Source: Sitta carolinensis (taxonomy: Eukaryota; Chordata; Aves; Passeriformes; Sittidae). From it: a DNA stretch of 64,000 nt. The notes below the pieces were generated by a model that searched no databases, had not been told where the DNA came from, and was given only the letters and a program-made list of their open reading frames with translations. Position 1 is the first letter of the stretch, and each line of letters starts with the position of its first letter. Positions 36,801 to 49,463 of this stretch are shown here, piece by piece. The stretch is taken from positions 5,903,501 through 5,967,500 of the forward strand of contig CM063290.1 in assembly GCA_032173965.1 (NCBI GenBank), read 5' to 3'. A program made the position numbers and the translations under genes.

Positions 36801-39800
36801 TACAGTGATTGGGTAAATTTTAAAACAAAGCCACAGCAGCCAGCATGAAGTTGTGCTTGTTTTAAAGAAGAAATGAACTCCTGCTCATCTTCACAGCACA
36901 GCTGGGGCTTGCTTTTCGCTTGACTTTGGCTTGGAGGTAAACTTTGCCCTGAACCTTGCAGCCAGGCTCTGGGGGACAGGGGAAGAGGCTTTGATAGATG
37001 GTGATGAGAAGGCATTTCAGACTGCACATTCTAGTGCCTAAATTAGTTGCAATTTTGAAAGCAACGTAGCTCACTAGAACAACATATAATAATTGTAAGG
37101 ATGTTCTAGTTCTGTCTAGTACATTCTTTAACAAAGCTGAACCATACTGTCTCCCTGTACTTCATCCAGCTTTTCCACAGCTTTGTTTTCCTGCTAAAAA
37201 TTTAGATTCTTTTTGTCATCTAGTCCAGTAAATGCTGCCTTTTTTACATTGTCACCAGTGGGACACTACTGAATAGATGACAGAAAGGCCAGTGACTTGC
37301 CTCCAGTCTTCCTTCTGTCCATCTAAAGTACTGGTGTACAACTGCTTCCCTCCATTTCAAATTTATGTTGTTTTCCATGATTCACTCAGACTGAGCACCA
37401 AAAATCAGAGAAATTCATCTGTGTGAATTTTATGCTTCCTTTACCCATTCTTACTGATTTGAGGCCTTGATATTAATCATTATTTCACAGTATTTCTTTT
37501 GTCTAGTCCCTGTCTACAGCTTCCCCTTCCAAATTTTGCTGAAGGCTCATTTAATTTTTTCTTTCCACCTTTTCTCCAGCACTCTGCACATCCTACCTTA
37601 ACTGGATTGTCCTCTTTTCATCTGTCTTATGTATTTATGGTTGGAATATGTCCTTTGCTGCACATTAAATCCTTTGGTGCTCCCAAGCCAGCCTTGGCTG
37701 TGTGAATTTAATGAGGGTTGTGTGGTGGTTGGTGTCGTAAGTTATCTTAGCCTGATTTTTCAAGTGTCTGCTGTTGGACTAGTTTATCATTTTCCTGATG
37801 TGGTGGTGGGTGAGGGTGCCCCAGAGGCTGCTCCTAAGAGCAGGGATTTCCTTCTCTGAAGGTGTGGCTCACTTGGTGCAGGGCTGCAGCTGCTTCCCCC
37901 TAGCTCTGCTTTTAGGGTCAGACATTTGAGTGGGAGCCATTGTCAGGGAAAAGTTTGTCTCCTGAGCATCTCCAGGGTGCAGGGAGGAACACGAATGAAA
38001 CTAGGAGCATATTTTAGAGCTGTGAGTAGTCTATCCCTTTTACAGACTAAAAAGAGGTTATGAGCAGTGAGGGTTGTGATCCTGACAGTTCCTGTATGGC
38101 TGCTTTCAGTGCAGGATGAGAGCAGCATTGCTTTCCTACTCCTGTGGAGTGATTGCCCCTCCTCAGAGGAGCTGAGGCTCTTCTGCAGTCATGGAAACTG
38201 TTCCTACTTGCAAACTATGGAGAAAGATCAGAACTGAAATTCGAAATTTTATTAATCATCAGGTAATCAAACCCAAATTGGAAAATCCAAAGGTGTAGTC
38301 AGGCGTTGCAAGAATCTAATTACACATCTTCTCACAGTGTAGAATAAAATCCCCATAGGATAATTGAACCTTTTTCTTTTCTTTACCTGTATGTGTTCTT
38401 AAATCCAACTAAACTGGCAACACATCAAAACAAGTCCTTTCAAGTATTCTACTTGAGTCCTTGACTGTCCCTTGTAAGACACACCACACTGCTGGGGCAC
38501 AAATAATTACCAGTGTGCTCTGTGACTCCTCGTGCACATCTTGAAGGTAACTCAGGAGCCTTCTGGGTGATAATGAGGTACAGCATCTCAGCTTCAGCCA
38601 GCCCATTGTCAGAATGACATTTGTTGTTAGTAACTGGTGGTAAGAGATGATGTGAGGAACTGTACAGTTTTATTCTCACTATTTTCAGGTGTAACAAATA
38701 TCTACAGGCCCAGATTTATAGGGCAGCTGTGATCAGATAATTTACAGCAAAAAGTGCTGTCCTTTCATCTATATTTTCCTTCAATGTCCTCTAACAGTAT
38801 CATAAGAGACTGTAGCTAGAGCACTACAATATTTTTAAGCTTTGTTTATGTCACTTATAATATGGGACACAGTATTGGTTTATCATGTTACAATATTGCT
38901 GGGCAGCTTAGCTATATGGAGCTGATAAAATATTGGACAAAAACACTGATGCAGTTTGGGTGATTCCAGTGCAGATACAGAGCTGCTGGGAAAACTACCT
39001 GGGTACTGTGTGCCTTTTTTTGGGGTGCAAATGATGGAATGAGACTTCAGGTTTTTGGGGCAAAAATATTTTGTTCTGAGATACCTACCATCCATAGGTG
39101 TGCTATGATTGCATGAAGCAATTGTGGTTCACTGAGCTCCTAGCTGTCATCAGTTTTAGTAAATGTGTGCAGGATGTCCCTGGGAAGGGCTGGGGAGTGG
39201 GAGCCCAGGGCCTGTCCCTCACCCTGCACACACAAAATGCTTCAGCTCACTGTGGTCCAGGATCACCCCCTGCTCATCAGAGATAAGAGCACCCACCATC
39301 CCAGGGAAGTGTTTTGGGACCTCTCATGGCATCACAGGTTGTCAAATGGTCACTAAAGACCTGGTCTTTCTGACAATATTGAATTTTTCCTTAATCTCAG
39401 TCTCATTGGTGTTTTTAAAGCCTGTTTTCATTGTTTTTCAAACCATACTTTATGCTGCTGTTTCTTTTTCATGTGTGTCCTTTTCTCTTCTTATCTGACA
39501 GAAGGGATATGTGGGAGACAGTTTTATCTGGCACACAGTAGTCTGTCTCTTGAGCTAAGCAACCAAGAGAGGAAATAAATAGGCATTTAAAGAGATTCTT
39601 GGAATTTTCTGAAGACAATAAGAGGTCAGAGGTAAGTTTTGTGATTTCTGGTTTAGTGCAGTACATACTTTGGTCCTCCTGTGCCCACTCTCCCTTTCCA
39701 CTCAGTCTTCTGCATGCCTCTCCTAAAAGCAAAGCTATTTTCAAAGCTGTTATGATAGCACAAGGTGTCCTTTGTGAGTCTATGGTGCTATTTAGTTATT

Positions 39801-40203
39801 CAGTCCCTGCAGGAAGATGTTGGGGTTTTCCTCCTTGCTCTTCTGTGCCCTCAGTCGGGTGAGATTTGGATATTTAGGTCTTGCTGCAGCCTATGGGGTG
39901 ATACTTTGTTTGCTCAGGATTTTGTTGTTAGGTTGTGTTTTCTCTTTCCTCTTGCTCTACTGAAAGTATTTGCTTGGAAATTTGCCTTTGCTTTCGTGAG
40001 CAATCCTGGCACCTGGAAGTGGCACTGCCTCTCCCCTCCCTGCTGATGCCAGACCCACTGGGGAAATGTCGATGCTGAGTGGCTTCATCTTTGTCAGGCT
40101 GAAAGGCTGCTTCATTTAAGTGCAAATTTCTTCCTGAGCAGCTTTACCTCAGCTTACCTGGAACTGTAATATGAACTTTTGCAAGTAAATGTGTATAACT
40201 TCT
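36801..40203. other. Noncoding DNA; right end may be a retrocopy body
   Basis: No gene is recognised. The last few hundred bases, from about 39,900, are more balanced in composition and end at a polyadenylation signal, so they may be a retroposed 3'UTR. The left edge is not visible. Confidence 0.5.
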
Positions 40204-40263
40204 AATAAATCAAAGCACCTGTAAGCCAAAAAAACCAACAAAACAAACAAACAAAAACAAAAC
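40204..40263 (+). repeat. AATAAA signal followed by (CAAA)n tail
   Basis: AATAAA at 40,204-40,209 is followed 18 bases later by an A/C-only tract (40,228-40,263) with CAAA, CAAAA and ACC units. This is the second plus-strand instance in the window of a canonical signal at normal distance from an A-rich tail. Confidence 0.7.
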
Positions 40264-41450
40264 AGGTTCACAGATTTTTTTAAGGGTTTTTATTTTTCTG
40301 TTTAAAGACAGCTTGTTCTTTTTACTCTCTACTGAAATTATCTGGAAAGTCTCAAGGTAATTGCATTCAGCAGAAGTGGGGACATGAAGAGGACACCTGT
40401 ACTCTTTTTTCTGCTTTTCCTTTCAGGATGGTGACTTGTCAGACTGACTTTCATGTCAGTGAGCCAAACTCTATTCTAGACAAAATGAAACCCCAAGGTC
40501 AACTGAATGTGAATTTTTGGTGTCACAGCAGTAAAAAGGCTGATTTCTAGGATCCATATGGCATTATGAGAATATTTCACTGACATGTTCAGTCTGTGTG
40601 TTGTGGACACAGAGGTTTTGATAGACTCAAATGACAGATGCCCTTCTGAAATAATCTGGCATGACAACCTGCTCAGCGTGAGCCACTAGAATTTGATAAA
40701 TTGTCCTTTTATCAACCAATATAATTTTTAATTGAGCTAGAAAAGAGGATTTTTCAAGGCATCAAATGAGGCAGCATCCCTTTATGCCAAATTTTACAGT
40801 CAATTATCCACACAATATATGTATTCTTTACATCTAAACATAAAGGATGGATGTTTTCAAAATCTGAGTATTGCTCTGCCTTTGCCAAAAGAACTTTTTA
40901 TGATCTGGAACACACCCACTTCTCACTTTTATTTTATACATGAAACTGCAGAAGAATTTTTCTTAATATTTCACTTTTTCAGAAAAATTTGTACAGACCA
41001 GGTGTGGTGCTACAAGAACAGTTTCTGCATCTTGAAGTATAGAATGTTTCTTTGTGTGTCTATTATTACACCAAACTTATATTTCTGTTTTCATCTCTCA
41101 AGGACAATCCATTTTACAGGCACTCTAGTAGCTTGAAGTATTTTGAAGAAAAGAATGGGTATAAAATTTCTGGTGGAAAATTCTAGGAATTATTCCTTCA
41201 CTACCGAAGCCAAAATTTAGAGGGATTTGAAGAGAAAATTGTGTTATTTCACTGGCTGAATAGTATATATATGTAGATAAATATAAATATAGATGTAGAA
41301 TAGTGCTGTGGATAAATCATCACTCCTGTGTTGGGTATGACTTGGCAAAACCAGGGTGCAATAATTTTTTTCAGGAGCTGGTGGCAAAGAGTAGAGCACC
41401 CACAAATCTCCTGTCCTGACAACACAGCATCTACAATTAGAATATTCAGC
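40264..41450. other. Noncoding DNA, nothing recognised
   Basis: No gene is recognised. There is an A+T-rich patch with TATATATGTAGATA-type sequence at about 41,260-41,300. Confidence 0.6.
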
Positions 41451-41489
41451 TTTTTTTTTTTTTTTTTTTCATTCTGTTAACTATTTATT
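41451..41489 (-). repeat. Minus-strand AATAAA followed by A19
   Basis: On the minus strand AATAAA (41,489-41,484) is followed by 14 bases and then 19 uninterrupted A's (41,469-41,451 in plus coordinates). This is a canonical retroposed poly(A) end. Its body would lie to the right, from 41,490. The pure tail suggests it is younger than the C-interrupted ones. I could not find a clear target-site duplication. Confidence 0.65.
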
Positions 41490-44400
41490 GAGAATTCATC
41501 TCGTTTGATAATTACTGTGGGTTGAATACACCAATAGGGATACTTTATTCCAATACAAGTGTTATCTCTGCTTCACTTTGCCTCACCTTTAAAATATCTA
41601 TAATTAGATTTGGAAAGAGAGTCTTTAATTCTTAAACTTACTGAAAAAAATGGCATTTTGTACTTCATAGAATAGTAAGACCAATTAAATTATTCAAGAT
41701 AATGGTGTTCTGAACTTGCATCTATTTTTGGAACATTAATTATATTCCGCAATGCTTCCTGTGAAAAATCAGAGACAGATACAAGCATTAGTATGTGTTA
41801 ATTAAATCTGAGTTAATATTTTTGGTCAGAGCTTGCAGTACATACATAGATGTGTTTGCTGGTTAATATTTTTTTATTTTTATCCTACTTGTATTTTCCT
41901 ATTAATTAAATGGCACATATTGATTTTTATACACACTAGAAAGGTTTGATTCAATCAGGTCAAAGTTCATTTCTGCCCAGGTTATCCAAGATCAAACTCT
42001 GCATTACAAGAGCAGGAAAATTACTAAATGGCAATATAGATAGGCTCTTTTCCAGAAATGTTAACCTGAAGGTCTTGCTGGTTGTTTTTCTGCAATTTTT
42101 CATGAAGTTTTACAGGTTTGTTTGGGTTTTATTTTAAGACAAATCTCTAAAACTCTCAGTTTTCATCCCAAACTAATTATGCCATTAGATTGGCTCTTTT
42201 TTTTTTGTCTTAAATGTTTCTGAAATTCTTCATCTTCATTTCTTTTTGTAAACTTAATTCACAAGTACGTTTCCTTTTGCAGCACTTGCATCAAGTTAAG
42301 TTCACGAGGTTTTATATTTGTGCTCTTCATTTCCATTTTTATAAGGACATCATGGAAACTATAGTGTCAGCTAGGAAGCTGAGCATATAGATGAGACTGT
42401 GAGCATGAAATATTCATGCTACATCTCCCTGAAAGGCTTGCATTGAAGTAGAAGGGCTTGTTTTCTTTCCCTTTCCCTCATCCCCCATTATTTTACACTG
42501 AAAAATTGGCATTATCTAAAAAAAAAAATTGGGTCAGGAAGATACAGGACATGTGAATCTTTCTGTTCTTCTGCAGGGCATTGCTTCCAGCAGATATGGG
42601 AAGAGAAACTCCTGAAAATCTCTTTGACCAGTCTCATGTCCCTGCCCTGTGTGTCTGCAGGAGGCAGCTCAATGGTACTTGCTGCCCTCCACCTGCACGT
42701 TTAATCTTCTCTATGTTTTCAGACTGGAATCTATTTTTAATTTGTCTTGAAGTGATTTTTTGCAAAAAATTGCAATTCTATGTGCTTGTGGTATTCAGCC
42801 ATTTCAGTCTGAAATTCTCATGAAAATTTTAACTTATTGCAAACTCTTGTGCTAGGTAATATTGAAAATATTTTTCAGGGATAAATTTATTAACATTTAG
42901 AAAAGCAAATCAGCCTTGAACCAAATAGTATTCCATTTAAGATTTGTAATAATGGAAGTATGTGTCTTTCTTCATTCTCCTGATATTCTTTAAAAATCAA
43001 TGTTCTTGGTGACTAAATTGTGAATGTGTGTCAGAACATTTTTTTTCCACTGGAAATGAATTAGTTGATAATTTTTTACTAAGTTTCTTTATTTCTTTAT
43101 GGATTCTTGTGAGCATATTCTGGAATTATAACCCTTATGTGCTTATGACATATTTGAGAGTGACTGGAAATACTTGATTTATATCATATAAATTCATTCA
43201 GATTTCCATTATTTGTGAAAAATGTCACTGTTTCCTGAGAACCCAAGTAATATGTTGCCTGAAAGACCTCCAGCTCTAACTACTGTAGGCAACTACACTT
43301 ATTAAGCTACACTTCCAAATAAACAAACCAGGTTTTCCTTTCCTGGTACTGTGCAGAACAAAAATAATGAACAAATATAATTATGTAATTTACAATATTG
43401 AAGAAATTGGGTAAAAAGAAGGTTCCATTATTGGCATTTTTGGCAGAATTTGAAAATCAATTTGGATTTTCTTGTGGCTTATTTGTCCTTTTATCTCTTG
43501 TGTTTGTTAGATGCTGTCAGTCACTATTTATGAATATATGGAAGCGTGCCACTGAGTTACACAACCTCTTAGTGGAATTAGTCCAGAATTTTCCATTATC
43601 TGTTCTTCACTGGAAAACTTGGGAATTAAAATTGGTTATGTCAGATTTCTAAGAAGTAAACTTACCCGAAGATTAAGAGGAATAATTTTTTCATGTTTAA
43701 AAGCTGTTCCATGGGAGTTTCAGATGGAGTGCTGCTGCTTTGCATGTGGGCCTGAGCTGGGGATCGTGTTCCCTGCTGCATTTCTGGATTTCCTGGGAGG
43801 AGAGGGGGTCCCAGTGTCAGGGTGGGCTGCCCAAGCAGCCAGGGTGGTAAAGCAGGGGGCACATGGAGTCCTGGAAAAATGAGCAGTGACACTGGTGCCT
43901 GTGCAAAAACTTCTGCTTTTCTGGTATTTGCTGGTGGCTCAAGATTTATAAAAGAGATAAAATTCATAAAAGAGATCAGCTTTCTACAGTTTCTACCATA
44001 ATGTTCCTGTTCTGTGTATGCCCTTTTGATATTTGTCTGTTTGCAAGAAGAGAATATCTCTTAAACTGTTGGTTATTGCTATTGATATTCCTATTTTGAA
44101 AGTCTGCTTTACTCTTATAATGAAAGACCTGTGTTAGTTTTCTCATGCTGGGGTCCTAAAGCTCATTTGGTAGATCTGTTACAAGCTATTTGAAGCATAT
44201 TGAGTCTTGCATAGTTTTTGCACAGTCACATTTGAAATGATCTGTCGAATAATCAAATCTTGCTCACGTTAGACCTTATCAAAGCAGAGAATAATCTATA
44301 CAAACTGTGCAGTCACTGATTGCCATCTCCTCACCTCCAAATAATAAATAATTTACAGTATCACATGTTATTTCTACAGTTGAGCATACAGGCAAAAAAA

Positions 44401-46912
44401 GAAACTATCTCCATTTCATCATTAGCTTAATCAAGGCAGTGTATCAGTAACCTGCAGTGAAACTGATTGCTGAAGAGCAGGAGGAGTTGATGGCTGAGTA
44501 AAAAATGAGTTTTGAACCTTAGGGCTTTTGAATTTTAGTCAATTCTAACTAAAGTTCCTAAAAACTCTTAAGTTCTTATTTTTATTAGAAGTTGCAGTAT
44601 TTTGAAAAGACTACCTGAGAAAACAATTTTGAAAATACTCAAACACCAAAATCTCCCTGTTCCTTTTCCTAGTTTGTTCCAGTGTGAAGCAGGATTTCTT
44701 GAGCCTTGCAAGAAAGGGTAACCTTCAGTTCCAGCACCTTTGACTGGCAAGGGGCTGCAGACCCTCAAGGCTTCTTCTTGGCTGCCCAGCACGGGGGCAG
44801 CAATTCCAGAGTTCTGCTTTTTGTAACAAAACCTCTGGGTCTGCAGCTGTTCACCGTGGAGCTGAGAGCCAGAATTCAACATCTGAGAAAAGCCAGGGCT
44901 TCTGGATTGCCAGCAGAGCACCCAGACTTGGAGTCCCAGAGAGAAGCCACCAAAACCACAGGGATGGGGGACTCAGTTCACATTAGTCTCCCAACCAGGA
45001 AGGTGATTATGGCTGCTCTTGCATAATTCACATGAATAAATTCACATGAATAAAATGTGAATGGTAATGAAGGATTGTATTTTTTTGTCTGGGAGTTGTA
45101 TGGATATTTGTGGTTTAGAGGCACGGAAGATGGAATAGCAGAAACTCTTCATGGGTCTATAAAAATGTATTCACTACCCAAGCAACTTCAGAGTCATGAT
45201 TTTATCTGAATTTTGCCCTTAAATACTTTGCTTCTGGATGATGAAAATGGTAGAATTTTTCCTTGGAATTCTCTTGGAATTATTATCTTCCTCTTCTTCT
45301 ATAATAATCTATTTCCCCACCTTCTTCAAGACTCCCTGTGGCCATTTTTGTTCCTCTGTCTATCTCCAGGCTTATTTTTAAAATATTTTTTTCACTTTCC
45401 AGGGTTTTAAAGCCCTCGGGTTAAAAAAGATGAAGAAGGCAGATCTGAAATGCTCAAGAGAGTTCACAGCCTGTAAAAAGAGCAGTGAAAATCAAAATTG
45501 GGAAAAAATTATGGAAAAGCACAATGCATAGGACCTAGAGGTTTAAAGAAGGCTTTAAAAGAGACTTTCAAAAACAAATTTTCCCTTTGAGAAATATTCC
45601 ATCAAAATGTTTCAGCTTCTTTTATCTCCTCTGTCTTCTGTGAGTTATGTTTTAACACTGAAATAGTCCCTTGAGCATATATAAACTCAAAATGAACAGG
45701 GAGCTGACTAGAGATGCAAGATTCTATTTTGTTCTTTAGATGCTCTATTTTTTTCCCCACTGGGATGGATATGCTGGATTTTCCTAGTTTAGGGAATCAG
45801 GTAATTCTGGAGTAATGGGTGACCACTTTTATTCTCCATGACAGAGGCAATTTCTTGCATGTATTTTGGTACTTTTAGGCTTTTCTCAGCATCAAGTCTT
45901 TGCCTCATGTTTTATAAAGCCAACACTACAAGATGTAAGAGTTCATCAAGTTATTAAAGTATAATAGCATCAAAGTAGCTAAAGCATTTTGGGGAACAAG
46001 CTGTTAGGAATGACAACAACAACCTCTAAAATTATAAAATAAACTTACAGAAATGTGAAATTTATTGACTAAAGATGAGAATATTTTCAGTGGCGTGAGA
46101 GACCAGTCAGGAGTAAATTTTGGGCTGGTTTACTTTTCCTAAGATCCCACTAGGCCATATTCTGACCTAGATCAGATAAATATCATATCAGAGTAAAGCA
46201 GTAGAAATGAACCAGTTTATAGCTCTTGAAGGAGAGATGAGAATCAAAGATGTTGATGTCACTGTAGCTGCAACTGAATCAACTCATTTCAGACTAAATA
46301 AAGCATTAATATCTTCCCACTCCTCTCTATTACATGGAATGCTCCAATTATGAGTTTGAGCATCCCCAGGTATGTTTCAGTGCAGAAAATTGTTTGGGAA
46401 AGGGTCCACTGAGGATTCTGTGCTAAGTTATCTAACAAAGACTAATTTAAAATGAGTCAGTGTCTCAAATGCATTACTGCTTTGCTGAACCTGCTGCTGT
46501 ATTTGGTGAGGTGTGAACAAAGACTGCCTTGATACAGATTAATTTTGTTTAACAGTGTTAAAACACTGAGAAGGGATTGCAGCTGGTGCATAGACTGAGG
46601 GAGGCTGATGGTGTGAGGAGACATGAGCACTTCTAATTATAGGAGAAGGGATGCCCTACCTGTGATGGAAGGCTTTAGTGTGAGAATTGGAGCTGAGAGT
46701 TTCTGGACCTTTACAAATGTTCTCAGTATTTTGTGTTCACAGAAGTGATTGATGATTATTTTATTGCCGGTTGGACTACAGATAATGTGAAGGCCCTGCA
46801 CACACATAGAAGCTTAGAATCAGGGATTTATTGTTGGGTGTCCCAACAACGTCTGGATAGACCTTGATTTCAGAGCTGGTCCTGCAAATAAGCCCAGGTA
46901 AAATTGTATTTA
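41490..46912. other. Noncoding DNA with small tandem repeats
   Basis: The left part may be the body of the minus-strand retrocopy. A perfect 14-bp tandem repeat (ATTCACATGAATAA twice) lies at 45,026-45,053. An 11-bp direct repeat (ATAAAAGAGAT) with an 18-bp period lies near 43,948-43,976. The patches at 43,710-43,890 and 44,690-45,020 are richer in G+C, with chance-like open frames. No gene is recognised. Confidence 0.55.
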
Positions 46913-46933
46913 TAAATAAATAAATAAATAAAT
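46913..46933 (+). repeat. (TAAA)5 microsatellite
   Basis: Five perfect TAAA units plus one T, likely polymorphic in length. Confidence 0.9.
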
Positions 46934-49059
46934 CGTGCCATTCTAAAATCACAAGAAAATATCTCTTATTTTCTCCTTTACTTAGGGGGACTGTAAACTA
47001 AAAAAGCAGTGGTAAAATGCCATGGTTGCCAAAATGCTGAGGAGATGACTGAATGACCCTTTCCCAGTTGTTGGATGGAAGCTCCCTAAACACAATCTCG
47101 TTTAAAGAGGTAAGGAGCACTGGATCCCTCAGCATGTAGGAAATGGGAAATCCCAATTAGTTATTGGGTCTAACACTTGATTTGCATTCAAATAGGGGTG
47201 AAAGAAACCCCGTTGCTTTGTCTCCCTGACTTATTGAAGGCTGAAGTTTTTATTTATGAAAGTTTCTAAAGCTCTCGGCATTGCTCTCCATCTGAGCACC
47301 GTGTGTTGGTGAGGGCAGTCCTGGTGCTCTCCTGCCCCTGCCAAGCTGGGAACCACACACTCTCCAGCAGCACCTCTCACCACATCCATGGTCTCAGAGT
47401 TAGCATCAAGATATTCTGTATGAACAAGCAGAAATTCTGGGCAGAAAACACAGAACAGGATCTCTTCACTGATTTCTTTTATTCTCAGAAGCAGCTTGCA
47501 TTCTCATGTAGCGTTGGAATTTCTGCTAGCAGTTTTCTCAGAATTTCTTCACCCAAATGATGTATATGTACTTTAATATTTCCAAAAGGAGACTTTAGTG
47601 CACGAGGCAGTCAGAGGAGACAGGCAGGCAGATTTTCCTGGGGTGTAAATGAAAACTCGGAGCCAGGAGATGATTTTTGTTCTATTGGGAGAGGTATTTC
47701 CCCACCCTTTAAACACACCAGCCCTGAAGCTGGCACAGTCTTAGTCCTGGCAGTGAAGATCAGCTCTGTAAATTAAGCAAAGAATCCCTGAAAGTCACGT
47801 ACCCAGGCAATCTTCCCAATATTACATTCAAGTGTTAGAGTTTAAAGGCACATTGCTCAGGAAGGTAGAATCAAAATGCTTTTCAGCAAAATTACATTGA
47901 TTCACAATGCTACATTCTGATGAACTTCAATAATTTTTTTCCCCTCAAGTGATCACTGATTAATCTAAAAACTGTGAAATTAAGTTGTTTGAACCAGGAA
48001 TTAAAAATTTCCAGCAATTAAAAACAAAGAAACAAACCAAAACAGCCACCAGCATTAGAAAGTGATTAAACATGACAACAACTGAGATGCTGAAATTAGT
48101 TGTCCTCATTCCAAAGGGTTTGTAACTAGTATGATGTTTTTGAAGCTATTAAATGATAGTTAAGCTGTGTTATTATTTGTAAAGCAGCTACTTTTGTATC
48201 CTGAGCCCACTGAGTGAATGTTTTGCACAGCAGGAGTATGTAACATAGCCAGCCTAATCATTGTCATTTTACTGTAGAAGAGGTAATTTTAGAAAATGAT
48301 TCCTTAAATTATAAGATCAAAAAAAAAATCAAGGCTCTCCAGCTGGGAACTTTTTTATTTTCTGTCGTTCTAAATGAACCTTGGGCTGCTTCACTACTAC
48401 TGGTCTAAAATAGTAAAGGAAATTTAAAATTTGTATATTTAATAATCTTTCTCTTAGTTAATGTAAGTATAATGAGTTGTCCGTAGAGAGGGCACTGGGC
48501 ATACAATGGATCTGATTCCCTCCTGAATTACTCTGGCTTGGCTCCAGAACAGCTGTGCTGCAATGGATAACACAGCACTGCTGTGTATTTAAATAATGTG
48601 AAAAAGAACCAGATGAGATGAATCGATCATTTTGGATAAAGAGTATGCTAATACTTATATACTTCTAGCAGTCTGGACTTTAATCAGTACCCCCAGATAT
48701 GCAGATGAAATTTTTTACTGCTGCTACACAGCTTTTGGAGGGTTGCATTGTCTACATACATTACAGAAGCTTATAGGGTGTGACCCACCAAAACCTCCTC
48801 ATTTACCTATGCAGTGTTTTGCAGTGTGTGCTCTTATACAGAATATATTCCATTTTTGGGCAGTTTTTTGCAGTACCATCGTCTTATTTCTTTCCTAAAT
48901 GAATTGCATAAACTTTCAGATAATTTAAGTACTTTTTCCCCCTTTTATATACTGAGTTTAACTTTCACCCTTAGCAAAATGTTACCGCTATCTGGTTGTA
49001 TTTCCAGATTACAAAAATATTTGTTCAAAATACATGCTTAGTTCCTAGGTTCTAATATT
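46934..49059. other. Noncoding DNA, nothing recognised
   Basis: No gene or repeat family is recognised. The most prominent feature is a weak A/C-rich stretch at about 48,018-48,045. An octamer lies at 47,180. Confidence 0.6.
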
Positions 49060-49360
49060 TCCTCTTCTGTTGGCGTTTTTCCCTCTCTGCAGTCGATGTC
49101 AATGCATTAGTAATTTTGATGTGATAGCATTTTACACTCACATTTCCGATTGCAATGCAAAGTGCAAGGCAGCAAGAATTAGACACTGGGAGTCTCATGA
49201 CAGTCAGAAGCTGATGAAATTTGAGTTCCACCCCATCTCCTCAGTTCACTTTGCACAGGGAATTCCTTTCAAACGCTTTGTCTTATCCCCAAAGGCAGCA
49301 TCTCCTGGCGTCAGCTGGTGAACCTGACATGAAATCCAAGGAGTCACGTGAGGAACACGG
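49060..49360 (+). other. Exon-like or conserved-element-like block, unidentified
   Basis: A pyrimidine tract ending in CTGCAG (49,088-49,093) has the form of a 3' splice site. After it one frame stays open to a TGA at 49,319-49,321. Possible GT donors follow: GTGAAC at 49,318 and GTGAGG at 49,348. The predicted residues are evenly mixed, with no low complexity (for example KLMKFEFHPISSVHF), but I do not recognise them. The open frame to the left begins with TTG, so if coding it would have to be an internal or last exon. The same block could equally be a conserved noncoding element. Confidence 0.3.
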
Positions 49361-49400
49361 AGAAATAATTTAGCCTGCTATTAAACCGCAAGATTTTCCC

Positions 49401-49463
49401 TTCTTTTTTTTGGTTGGTTTTTTTTTTTTTTTTTGTTTTTTTTTGGTTTTTTTTTTTTTGTTT
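49401..49463 (+). repeat. T-rich tract with GG interruptions
   Basis: About 60 bases of T-runs are separated by G or GG. The minus strand is A-rich with C interruptions, as in the other A/C-only tracts of this window. There is no adjacent polyadenylation signal. Confidence 0.9.

Noticed and set aside
44205..44245. Resemblance to miR-153 (TTGCATAGT...CAGTCACA)
   Set aside because: The mature sequence is interrupted and no matching hairpin arm was seen.
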